From positions 1 through 7,654 of the forward strand of contig JAIUYB010000088.1 in NCBI GenBank assembly GCA_020216625.1: DNA of 7,654 nucleotides, read 5' to 3'. A program made the translations under genes and the position numbers. Source of the stretch: Desulfarculus sp. (GTDB lineage Bacteria; Desulfobacterota; Desulfarculia; Desulfarculales; Desulfarculaceae). The notes beneath the pieces were generated by a model. The model saw only the letters and a program-made list of their open reading frames with translations. It had not been told where the DNA came from and made no database searches. Position 1 is the first letter of the stretch; every line of letters starts with the position of its first letter. Positions 1 through 6,608 of the stretch are shown here, piece after piece.

Positions 1-1236
1 CAATCGGCGGTGGTGTTGGGCGGCGGAGTGGCGGGCCTGACCGCCGCACTGAACCTGGCCGAACAGGGCTTTCCCACCCATCTGGTGGAGCAGGGCGGCG
101 AGCTGGGCGGCCTGGCCCGGCGGTTGACCAAGACCGCCGAGGGCTTCGACATCCGCGCCCACCTGGCCGAACTAGAGGACCGGGTGCGCCAGCATGGCCT
201 GATTCGGGTGCACCTGAACGCCAGGCTGCTGGAGACCAACGGCCACGTGGGCCAGTTCGTCTCGCGCATCCGGCAGGGCGAACGCGAGCAGGAGATTCGC
301 CACGGAGCCCTGGTGGTGGCCACCGGGGCGATGGAGCACCGGCCCGAGGTCTTTGGCTATGGCGAAGACAAGCGCGTGTTGACCCAACTGGAACTGGCCG
401 AGGCCCTGGCCACCGGACCCGAAGCCCTGGAGGGGGTCACGGGGGTGGTGATGATCCAGTGCGTGGGTTCGCGCGAGCCCGACCACCCCTATTGCAGCCG
501 CATCTGCTGCACCCAGGCCGCGGCCAACGCCTTGGCCATCAAGCGCCTGAGGCCCGAGACCGAGGTCACGGTGCTTTTCCGCGACATGCGCACCTACGCC
601 CTGAAGGAGCTGGCCTACCAGGAGGCGCGCAAGGCCGGGGTGCGCTTCGTGCGCTTTGACCCGGATCAGCCGCCGGAGGTCGCGTCAGGGCCGGAGGGCC
701 TGACGGTCACGGTCTTCGATCAGATCTTCCGTCAGCCTCTGGAGATCAACGCCCAGCGCCTGGTGCTGTCGGCCGCGGTGCGGCCGCGAGAGGACATGGC
801 CGAGTTGGCCACGGCCTTGAAGCTGCCGCGTGATTCCGACGGTTTCTTCATGGAGGCCCACCTCAAGCTGCGTCCGGTGGATTTCGTCAACGCCGGCTTC
901 TTCGTGGCCGGGGCGGCCCATGGCCCCAAGTTCATCGAGGAGGTCATCGCCCAGGCCAACGCCGCCGCCGCCCGGGCGGCCACGGTCCTGGCCCAGGAGC
1001 GGATGCCGGTGGGCGGCGAGGTGGCGGTGGTGGACGCCGAACGCTGCGTGGCCTGCCTGACCTGCGTGCGCACCTGTCCTTATGGCGTGCCCCAGATCAA
1101 CGCCGAGGGCGTGGCCTACATCGATCCGGCCGCCTGCCAGGGCTGCGGCAACTGCGCCAGCGCCTGTCCGCGCAAGTTGATCCAGGTCCAGCACCACACC
1201 GACCAGCAGATCATGGCCAAGGTGCTGGCCCTGTAA
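1..1236 (+). CDS. hdrA: HdrA-family FAD/iron-sulfur electron-transfer subunit, 5' partial
   Basis: HdrA is the FAD-carrying core of soluble heterodisulfide-reductase-type complexes and in known systems is the site of electron bifurcation. The frame is open to the left edge and the first visible codons already belong to the Rossmann fold (GGGVAG at visible codons 7-12), so the HdrA N-terminal iron-sulfur domain, probably 130 or more residues, lies outside the window; a GTG at base 10 is not a credible start. The HdrA core motif QCVGSRE...YCSRICC is intact, with Cys at visible codons 154, 165, 169 and 170. Two ferredoxin motifs close the protein: Cys 349/352/355/359 and Cys 379/382/385/389. There is no ferredoxin insert inside the flavin domain, unlike the paralog at 3197-4414. 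It is followed after 37 bases by mvhD, the usual electron-entry partner of HdrA. HdrB and HdrC are not seen. Family call is firm; the exact partners are inferred from context. Confidence 0.93.
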   Translation, partial: QSAVVLGGGVAGLTAALNLAEQGFPTHLVEQGGELGGLARRLTKTAEGFDIRAHLAELEDRVRQHGLIRVHLNARLLETNGHVGQFVSRIRQGEREQEIRHGALVVATGAMEHRPEVFGYGEDKRVLTQLELAEALATGPEALEGVTGVVMIQCVGSREPDHPYCSRICCTQAAANALAIKRLRPETEVTVLFRDMRTYALKELAYQEARKAGVRFVRFDPDQPPEVASGPEGLTVTVFDQIFRQPLEINAQRLVLSAAVRPREDMAELATALKLPRDSDGFFMEAHLKLRPVDFVNAGFFVAGAAHGPKFIEEVIAQANAAAARAATVLAQERMPVGGEVAVVDAERCVACLTCVRTCPYGVPQINAEGVAYIDPAACQGCGNCASACPRKLIQVQHHTDQQIMAKVLAL

Positions 1237-1273
1237 TCGCCGCGGGGGCGAGAAAGGAAAACGGGAGACAGAC

Positions 1274-1726
1274 ATGGACGCCAGGTACGAGCCCAAGATA
1301 CTGGCCCTGATCTGCACCTACTGCACCTACACCGCCGCGGACATGGCCGGGTCGCTGCGCTTGCAATACCCGCCCAACGTGCGGGTGGTGAAACTTTTGT
1401 GCACCGGCAAGGTGGACGTTTTGCACCTGTTGGCCGCATTCAAGGCCGGGGCCGACGCGGTGATGGTCAGCGGGTGCGAGATCGGCGATTGCCACTTCCT
1501 GGAGGGCAACCTGCGGGCCAAGGAGCGGGTGGCCCACGCCAAGGAGCTGATCGCCGAGATTGGTCTGGAACCGGAGCGCCTGGAGATGTTCCACATCGGG
1601 GCCTCGGACGCGCCCCAGTGGGCCAAGGCGGTGGAGATGATGACCCGCAGGGCCAGGGAGTTGGGCCCCAGCCCCCTGCGCAAGTCGGAAGCGGCGGCCA
1701 TGCCCGCCGAGGGAGTGGCAGCATGA
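1274..1726 (+). CDS. mvhD: MvhD/FlpD-family iron-sulfur electron-transfer protein
   Basis: MvhD is a small [2Fe-2S] protein that passes electrons from a dehydrogenase or hydrogenase to HdrA. This 150-residue protein has the usual length of a free-standing family member. It keeps the five recognisable Cys positions: C14 and C17 (CTYC), C43 (LCTGKVD), and C68 and C73 in GCEIGDCH. The family signature ADMAG...RLQYPPNVRVV is present at residues 22-39. The ATG start is supported by GGGAG at 1263-1267, six bases upstream. The stop overlaps the metV start as ATGA (1723-1726), implying translational coupling. Its position between hdrA and metV matches its membership in Moorella-type MetFV-HdrABC-MvhD complexes. 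No hydrogenase or formate dehydrogenase is visible, so the electron donor is unknown. A second MvhD module is fused to the protein at 4411-6555, but that copy has lost a cysteine. Confidence 0.95.
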   Translation: MDARYEPKILALICTYCTYTAADMAGSLRLQYPPNVRVVKLLCTGKVDVLHLLAAFKAGADAVMVSGCEIGDCHFLEGNLRAKERVAHAKELIAEIGLEPERLEMFHIGASDAPQWAKAVEMMTRRARELGPSPLRKSEAAAMPAEGVAA

Positions 1727-2403
1727 TCGTAGCCGAGCGCAAGCCATTTGCCGAAATCGCCCAGGCGGTGTCCGGGTATCGCCGGGTGCTGGTGGTGGGC
1801 TGCGGAACCTGCGTGGCGGTCTGCCTGGCCGGCGGCGAGAAGGAGGCCGGCATCCTGGCCGCCCAGTTGGACCTGGCCGGGCAACTGGCCGGTCGCGACC
1901 AGCGCTTCGCCACCGCCTGCGTGGAGCGCCAGTGCGACCGGGAGTTCCTGGCCGAGCTGGACGCCGCCGCCCGCGAGCACGACGCCCTGTTGTCCCTGGC
2001 CTGTGGGGCCGGGGTGCAATTTTTGGCCGAGCGTCATCCCTCCTTGCCGGTGCTGGCCGGACTCAACACCACCTTCATCGGGGTCAACCAGGACGTGGGG
2101 GTCTGGGACGAGCGCTGCCGGGCTTGCCGGGACTGTCTCTTGAGCCTCACCGGCGGGGTCTGCCCGCTGACCATGTGCCCCAAGGGCATGGTCAATGGCC
2201 CCTGCGGCGGGGCGGTGGATGGACGCTGCGAGACCGACCCGGAGCGCGACTGCGCCTGGACCGTGATCCACGCTCGGTTGAGCGCCAGCGATCGTTTGGC
2301 CAATCTGGAGGCCCTGGTGCCGCCCCGGGACCACTCCCGGGCCAGCCTGCCCGGCCGCCAGACCCATGCCGCCTACCTGAGGAGGTACAGCAGCCATGGC
2401 TAG
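1723..2403 (+). CDS. metV: MetV, zinc/iron-sulfur subunit of methylene-tetrahydrofolate reductase
   Basis: MetV partners MetF in the methylene-THF reductase of many anaerobes and is thought to carry electrons to the MetF flavin. I choose the ATG at 1723, which overlaps the mvhD stop, giving 226 residues, typical for the family. The protein has two Cys-rich regions. The N-terminal one has C27, C30 and C34 in GCGTC...CLAGGEKE, then C66, C71 (CVERQC) and C94. The C-terminal signature has C132, C135 and C138 (CRACRDC), then TGGVCP (C147), C152 and NGPCGG (C161), with further Cys at 169 and 177. These motifs are characteristic of the MTHFR C-terminal/MetV family. Their number suits bound iron-sulfur clusters and possibly zinc, but exact ligand assignment is not possible by eye. 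The gene overlaps metF by 8 bases. It appears intact and ordinary, in contrast to its MetF partner. Confidence 0.94.
   Translation: MIVAERKPFAEIAQAVSGYRRVLVVGCGTCVAVCLAGGEKEAGILAAQLDLAGQLAGRDQRFATACVERQCDREFLAELDAAAREHDALLSLACGAGVQFLAERHPSLPVLAGLNTTFIGVNQDVGVWDERCRACRDCLLSLTGGVCPLTMCPKGMVNGPCGGAVDGRCETDPERDCAWTVIHARLSASDRLANLEALVPPRDHSRASLPGRQTHAAYLRRYSSHG
2381..2385 (+). promoter_or_regulatory. Shine-Dalgarno for metF, inside metV
   Basis: GGAGG (within TGAGGAGGT, 2378-2386) lies ten bases before the metF ATG at 2396 and inside the last codons of metV. It fixes the metF start and shows that ribosomes finishing metV can reinitiate across the 8-base overlap, which would help keep the two subunits in step. 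Confidence 0.7.
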
Positions 2404-3178
2404 TTTCGCCCAGGTGATCAAGGATAAGGGCTTCGTGGTCACGGCGGAGCTGGACCCGCCCCGGGGGGTGGACCTGGGGGCGCTGATGGACCTGGCCGGG
2501 CGCATCGGGCCAAAGGTGGACGCGCTGGTGGTCTCCGACAACCAGGGGGCCAACCTGCGCCAGAGCCCCTGGTGGGCGGCTCACCGCTTGGCCGAGACCA
2601 CCCCGGCCGAGGTGATCCTGACCCTGACCTGCCGCGACCGCAACCGCCTGGCCCTGGCCGGGGACATCCTGGCCGCCGCCGCCAGTGGGGTGGACAACCT
2701 GCTCCTGGTCAGCGGCGACTTCATCAGCCTGGGCGATCACCCCCAGGCCAAGCCGGTCTACGACCTGGACTCGGTCCAGGCCCTGATGCTGGCATCGGGC
2801 CTGGCCCAGGGCCGTGACCTCAACGGCCAGGATCTAATTGGCGCGCCGGGACTTTGCCTGGGGGCGGTTCTGGCCCCGGAGGCCCGGCCCCTGGCCCCCC
2901 AAGCCATCAAGATGCGTAAGAAGCTTCTGGCCGGGGCCGGTTTCTTCATCACCCGACCCCTGAGCGGGCCAGACGCCCTCAAGGCATTTCTTCAGGAGGC
3001 CGGTGACCCCGGCGCGCCCTTGCTCGCCGGAGTGGAGGCCAGGAGTTCCGAGGGCGTGTCCGCGGCGGCGGAGATGGCCAAGGCCATCCGGGCTTCGGGG
3101 CTGGCGCGGGGGCTGCATCTGTCGGCCAGCGGCGAACCGGAAACCCTGGCCGGCCTGGTCGAGGCCTGCGCCGGCTAG
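2396..3178 (+). CDS. metF: MetF, methylene-tetrahydrofolate reductase flavoprotein, short divergent form
   Basis: MetF reduces 5,10-methylene-THF to 5-methyl-THF on a TIM barrel with bound flavin, a step of the methyl branch of the Wood-Ljungdahl pathway. At 260 residues this is shorter than E. coli MetF (296). Conserved features: E18 in TAELDPPRG (matching catalytic Glu28 of E. coli), the TCRDRNRLAL stretch at 78-87, D108 in LVSGD (matching Asp120), PVYDLDSVQAL at 120-130, and GAVLAPEA at 156-163. Oddities: at FFIT-R187-P the folate-contacting Gln (E. coli Gln183, in AITQFFF) is Arg. Only 73 residues follow this site, against 113 in E. coli, so the last barrel strands are compacted. The ATG start has a Shine-Dalgarno inside the metV end. 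Pairing with metV supports methylene-THF reductase; an altered or lost activity is possible. Family call is firm, substrate less so. Confidence 0.88.
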   Translation: MASFAQVIKDKGFVVTAELDPPRGVDLGALMDLAGRIGPKVDALVVSDNQGANLRQSPWWAAHRLAETTPAEVILTLTCRDRNRLALAGDILAAAASGVDNLLLVSGDFISLGDHPQAKPVYDLDSVQALMLASGLAQGRDLNGQDLIGAPGLCLGAVLAPEARPLAPQAIKMRKKLLAGAGFFITRPLSGPDALKAFLQEAGDPGAPLLAGVEARSSEGVSAAAEMAKAIRASGLARGLHLSASGEPETLAGLVEACAG

Positions 3179-3186
3179 GCCGGGGG

Positions 3187-3191
3187 GGAGG
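3187..3191 (+). promoter_or_regulatory. Shine-Dalgarno for the HdrA-like gene at 3197
   Basis: GGAGG sits at the end of a run of seven G in the 18-base gap after metF, five bases before the ATG at 3197. It supports this start, which places the Rossmann motif at residue 9 and leaves no room for an HdrA N-terminal domain. The absence of that domain therefore looks genuine and not a misplaced start. Confidence 0.65.
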
Positions 3192-3196
3192 TTAGC

Positions 3197-4414
3197 ATGG
3201 ACTGCTCGGTGCTCGTCATCGGGGCCGGCGTGGCCGGCATCAGCGCCGCCCTGCACCTGGCCGATCAGGGGCAGGCGGTCACCGTGGTGGAGCGCGACGA
3301 TTTCGTGGGCGGTCACGCGGTCCGCCTGGGCTGCAAGGCGGTGGACGACTGCCAACGCTGCAATGCCTGTCTGTTGCCAGACCGGCTGCACCGCTTCCTC
3401 AACCATCCCGGCATCAGCCTCCTGACCCGCAGCCAGGTGCTGGCCATCACCCGGGCGGGGCGGAGTTTCCAGGCTCGGGTTCAGCAACGGCCGGCCATCA
3501 TCGATCCCGAGCGGTGCGACGACTGTGGTCTCTGCCTGGAGCAATGCCCAGCGGTGGAAGATGGCGCCTTGCGCCGGCCGGCCTGGGCTGAACAACGTCC
3601 CACCCTGGCGGTGGACCCGGCCGCCTGCCTGCATTTCCAGGACGGCCGCTCCAGCCTGTGCCAGGAGGCATGCCCCACCCAGGCCATTGACTTCGGCCGG
3701 CCGGACCGGGAGATGGAGATCGCGGCCCGGGCGGTGGTCCTGGCCGGGGGATTCACGCCCGCTCCGCCGGACGAGAAGGATCGCCTGGGCCATGGCCGGG
3801 TGCCCAACGTCATCGCCGCCCTGGAGCTGGAGGAGATGTTGCGCCGAAGCGGCCGGGCCACCCGCCCCTCCGACGGCCGCGAGCCCCAGCGGGTGGCCTT
3901 TGTGCAATGCGCCGGCTCCCGCCAACGCCTCTCGCGCAATTACTGCTCCCGGATTTGCTGCGGCTATGGTCTGCGACTGGCTCGGGGACTGACCCAGCGC
4001 CAGGGCGCGCGAGCCACGGTTTTTTACATGGACCTGCAAAGCTCCGGCCGCGATCCCGACCAGTTTCTGGCCGAGGCCAAGCGGGAGTTGGAGTTGATTC
4101 GCGCCATGCCTGGCGACGTGGGCCCCGGTCCGGCAGACACGGTCTGGGTGGAATACCAGGCGCGCAGCGGCCAGCCCCCCCAGCGGCGGGAGTTCGATTT
4201 GCTGGTGCTTAACCAGGGCCTGGCGCCCAATCCGGACAACCCGACCTTCACGGAGTGGTTGGATCTTCTGCCTGGACAGCACGGGTTCCTGGCCGAGGGG
4301 CCGGGGGTCTTCGTGGCGGGAACCGCGGCCGGGCCCATGGACGTGGCGGAGTCGGTGCTGCACGCCGGGCGGGCCGCCCAGGCGGTGATGGAATTTTTGG
4401 AGGATAAGGCATGA
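3197..4414 (+). CDS. HdrA-like FAD/iron-sulfur protein, QmoA-sized
   Basis: This 405-residue flavoprotein begins directly with an FAD Rossmann fold (GAGVAG at 9-14, E32 at the end of the second strand, GG at 38-39), so it lacks the N-terminal iron-sulfur domain of full HdrA, and it also lacks C-terminal ferredoxins. Its size resembles QmoA. A Cys-rich patch C46, C52, C55, C58 precedes an internal ferredoxin insert: C107/C110/C113/C117 is a complete [4Fe-4S] motif, while the second has C144, C155 and C159, with Ser152 where HdrA normally has a fourth Cys. The HdrA core motif is intact: C238 (QCAGSR), C250, C254 and C255 (YCSRICC). The C-terminal FAD motif VFVAGTAAGPMDVAES is at about 369-384. 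The ATG follows GGAGG (3187-3191) by five bases; metF ends 18 bases before. The ATGA overlap with the next gene indicates that the two proteins work as a pair, as QmoA and QmoB do. Specific partner and acceptor are unknown. Confidence 0.87.
   Translation: MDCSVLVIGAGVAGISAALHLADQGQAVTVVERDDFVGGHAVRLGCKAVDDCQRCNACLLPDRLHRFLNHPGISLLTRSQVLAITRAGRSFQARVQQRPAIIDPERCDDCGLCLEQCPAVEDGALRRPAWAEQRPTLAVDPAACLHFQDGRSSLCQEACPTQAIDFGRPDREMEIAARAVVLAGGFTPAPPDEKDRLGHGRVPNVIAALELEEMLRRSGRATRPSDGREPQRVAFVQCAGSRQRLSRNYCSRICCGYGLRLARGLTQRQGARATVFYMDLQSSGRDPDQFLAEAKRELELIRAMPGDVGPGPADTVWVEYQARSGQPPQRREFDLLVLNQGLAPNPDNPTFTEWLDLLPGQHGFLAEGPGVFVAGTAAGPMDVAESVLHAGRAAQAVMEFLEDKA
4399..4403 (+). promoter_or_regulatory. 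Shine-Dalgarno for the HdrA-MvhD fusion gene
   Basis: GGAGG lies seven bases before the ATG at 4411, within the last codons of the HdrA-like gene. Together with the ATGA stop-start overlap it supports coupled translation of the two proteins and decides the start of the fusion gene. Confidence 0.7.
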
Positions 4415-6555
4415 CCACCAGCGGGCGCACGGGGGTGTTGCTGTGCCGGGGCGGCCGTCCGCGCCGCGATGATCCCGAGTTCCGCCGTCTGCGTTGGGCG
4501 GCCGAGGCCTGTCCCGGGGTGGCCGGGGTCCTGGAGGTGACCAAGGCCTGCCGAGCCGATGATCTGCGCCGTTTGGGAGAGAAGCTGCCGAATCTGGGCT
4601 GGAGCGATGAGGTGCTGGTGGGAGCCTGTCCTCTGGCTGGCGACCCTGGCCCCCTGCGGGCGGCCTGGCGGGCGGCGGGGATGGATCCCGATCGTTGCCG
4701 GGTGGTGGACCTGATGCAACGGCCGGAGCATGGCGACCAAGCCTGCCAACCCGGGGCCGGCTCCCTGGCCGCCCTGGCCCAGGGGCTGGCCGCCCGGGCG
4801 GGACTGGCCACGCCCCAGGCCGAGGAGATGGTGGTTTCCCGGCGGGTGCTGGTGCTGGGCGAGGGCCTGCCGGCTCTGACCGCGGCCGCCGCCTTGGTCG
4901 AGGGGGGGCATCCCCTGCTGCTGGTCACGCCTGGTCCGCGCCTGGCCCCGGTCCAGCCCTTGCTGGGGCCGGACGCCAACGCCGAGGCCGCCGAGTTGGC
5001 TGGCCGTCTGAACGGTCTCGATGGGGTGGAGGTGATCAACCAGGGCGAGCTGTTGGCCCTGACCGGCACCGCCGGCCGCTTCGTGGCCCGGGTCCTGGAT
5101 CGTCAGGGCGAGCTGGTGGAGCGCGAGGTGGGCGCGGTCATCGTGGCCGGCGCGCCGCCCCAGACTCTCAACCTGGACAAGGTGGACAACCAGGCCAACC
5201 CGGTCTTGCTGAGCCTGGATGAGTTGTTGGGCCTATTGGATTCGCCCGAGCATCTGCGCAAGCGCCTGGCGGGCCGGGAGCAGCCCCGGGTGGGCATCGC
5301 CCTGGGACTGGCGCGGGAAAGCTCGCCCCTGAACTTGCGCGCCGCCTGCCAGGCCGCCCAGCGTCTGGTGGAGCAGTTCCAGGGCGTGGTCACCCTGTAC
5401 CTTGACAATGCCAAGGTGGCGGCCCTGGACCTGGAGGAGCTGACCCAGAACACCCGGGCCATGGGCGTGGTTTTCATGAAGTTCAGCCAGGAGGGGCCGC
5501 GCATCGAAGCGGCCGGCGGCGGATTGCGCCTGACCTATCAGGAGGAAATCCTGGGCCTCAAGGTGGAGGACGAGTTGGACTTGCTGGCGGTGGAGCGGCT
5601 GAGCTCCTCCGACCCAGCCTGGGAGGAGATGGCCCGCCGGCTAGGCCTGGAGTCCGGCCCCTGGGGTCGTCTGATCCCGGACCGGGGGGCCTGTCTGCCC
5701 ACCATCAGCGGACGGGCCGGGGTTTGGGTGGTGGGTGCGGCCGCCTCCGCCCTGGATTTGGCGCCCACCCTGAGCCAGGCCCGCCAGTCCGCCCTGGCGG
5801 CGCGGGAGCTTTTGGGGCAGGGGAGGGCAATCCACTTCGGAGCCAAGGTCAAGGTGGACCGCAAGCTCTGCACCCTATGCCTGACCTGCGTGCGGGTCTG
5901 CCCCCGGGGGGCCATGACCTTCCACGGCCGTCGGCCCTTCAGCAACCCTCTGGCCTGCACCGGCTGCGGCACCTGCGCGGCGGAGTGCCCCATGGACGCC
6001 ATCCAGGTGGTGGACGGCGATGATCGCCGCGCGGCGGCCATGGTCAGGGCCGGCCGGATGGCGGAGACCGAGACCGCGGGCGATGGCCTCCCGCCCTTGG
6101 TTTTGGCGCTGGCCTGCGCCAACTCCGCCGCCCTGTCCCTGGACAAGGCCCGGCGGGCCGGAGGAGCGCCGCCCGAGGGGGTGCGCCTGGTGCGGGTGCC
6201 CTGCGCTGGCCGGGTGGACCCGCAACTGGTGCTGGACGCCCTGGTGCAGGGCTACGACGGGGTGGCGATCCTGGATTGCCATCCCGGGGCCTGCCACTCC
6301 CTGGACGGCAACACCTGGGCCGGACTGCGTCTGGAAAACCTGCGCCGGCTGTTGGCCGAGGCCGGACTGGAGCCGGAGCGGGTGTCGCTCCATCACCTCT
6401 CGCCGGTGGCCGCCGGCCAGGCCATGGGTCTGTTGCGCGAGGTGCGGGCCGGCTTCGCGGAGCTGGGGCCCAACCCGGTGCGGGTGGAGGCCCAGGTGCG
6501 GGCCATGTTGGAGCGCTTCACCCTGCGCATGGACGAGAGCTATCGCCTGATCTGA
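4411..6555 (+). CDS. HdrA-MvhD fusion protein of QmoB-like architecture, cofactor-depleted
   Basis: At 714 residues this has the domain order of QmoB. Residues 1-140 are a degenerate HdrA N-terminal domain with C12, C47 and C73 at the places of the usual CxCG, CS and CSP motifs. An FAD-type fold follows (144-480), then two intact ferredoxin motifs (C487/490/493/497 and C516/519/522/526), and a C-terminal MvhD domain (about 562-714). Many cofactor residues are altered. The nucleotide motif is GEGLPA (150-155), with Ala for the last Gly. Thr173 stands where the ribose-binding acidic residue is expected. The HdrA core Cys motif is gone except C313, near ESSPLNLRAAC. The MvhD CxxC is C569-A-N-S572, while C598, C623 and C628 remain. 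GGAGG at 4399-4403 precedes the ATG, which overlaps the previous stop. It probably acts as an electron relay through its ferredoxins plus a scaffold; flavin binding is doubtful. It is the last gene of the operon, and no QmoC follows. Confidence 0.88.
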   Translation: MTTSGRTGVLLCRGGRPRRDDPEFRRLRWAAEACPGVAGVLEVTKACRADDLRRLGEKLPNLGWSDEVLVGACPLAGDPGPLRAAWRAAGMDPDRCRVVDLMQRPEHGDQACQPGAGSLAALAQGLAARAGLATPQAEEMVVSRRVLVLGEGLPALTAAAALVEGGHPLLLVTPGPRLAPVQPLLGPDANAEAAELAGRLNGLDGVEVINQGELLALTGTAGRFVARVLDRQGELVEREVGAVIVAGAPPQTLNLDKVDNQANPVLLSLDELLGLLDSPEHLRKRLAGREQPRVGIALGLARESSPLNLRAACQAAQRLVEQFQGVVTLYLDNAKVAALDLEELTQNTRAMGVVFMKFSQEGPRIEAAGGGLRLTYQEEILGLKVEDELDLLAVERLSSSDPAWEEMARRLGLESGPWGRLIPDRGACLPTISGRAGVWVVGAAASALDLAPTLSQARQSALAARELLGQGRAIHFGAKVKVDRKLCTLCLTCVRVCPRGAMTFHGRRPFSNPLACTGCGTCAAECPMDAIQVVDGDDRRAAAMVRAGRMAETETAGDGLPPLVLALACANSAALSLDKARRAGGAPPEGVRLVRVPCAGRVDPQLVLDALVQGYDGVAILDCHPGACHSLDGNTWAGLRLENLRRLLAEAGLEPERVSLHHLSPVAAGQAMGLLREVRAGFAELGPNPVRVEAQVRAMLERFTLRMDESYRLI

Positions 6556-6566
6556 ACGGCGCCCGC

Positions 6567-6608
6567 GCCGGGGCGGCCAGGCTCGATCCTGGGTCTGACC
6601 GCCCCGGC
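6567..6608 (+). terminator. Strong GC hairpin after the operon, possible terminator
   Basis: A perfect 10-base inverted repeat, GCCGGGGCGG (6567-6576) and CCGCCCCGGC (6599-6608), begins 12 bases after the stop of the last operon gene. Inside it, CCAGG (6577-6581) and CCTGG (6588-6592) can form a second stem around the loop CTCGAT. No T-tract follows on the plus strand, and none is seen on the minus strand, so a classical intrinsic terminator is not supported. It could aid factor-dependent termination or protect the 3' end of the mRNA. The rest of the 6556-6745 gap shows only a small ATCCGC/GCGGAT hairpin at 6635-6649 and no convincing gene. Confidence 0.45.

Noticed and set aside
1237..1251. 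Small hairpin TCGCC/GGCGA between hdrA and mvhD
   Set aside because: A 5-base stem in GC-rich DNA is expected by chance, there is no T-tract, and the gap is only 37 bases within an operon.
1327..2553. Long open frame on the minus strand opposite mvhD, metV and the start of metF
   Set aside because: Very high GC makes stops rare in all frames. The plus-strand genes have clear family motifs across this whole stretch, and the antisense translation shows no recognisable domain.
2834..4363. A 509-residue open frame on the minus strand opposite metF and the HdrA-like gene
   Set aside because: The translation is low-complexity (rich in Gly, Ala, Arg, His, Gln) with no motif, and it mirrors real coding sequence; judged a GC-driven shadow.
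1..6555. In-frame TGA as selenocysteine in HdrA or MvhD proteins, known in some relatives
   Set aside because: All expected Cys positions are encoded by TGC or TGT or are replaced by other residues. Reading frames end at normal stops with the next gene starting at once.
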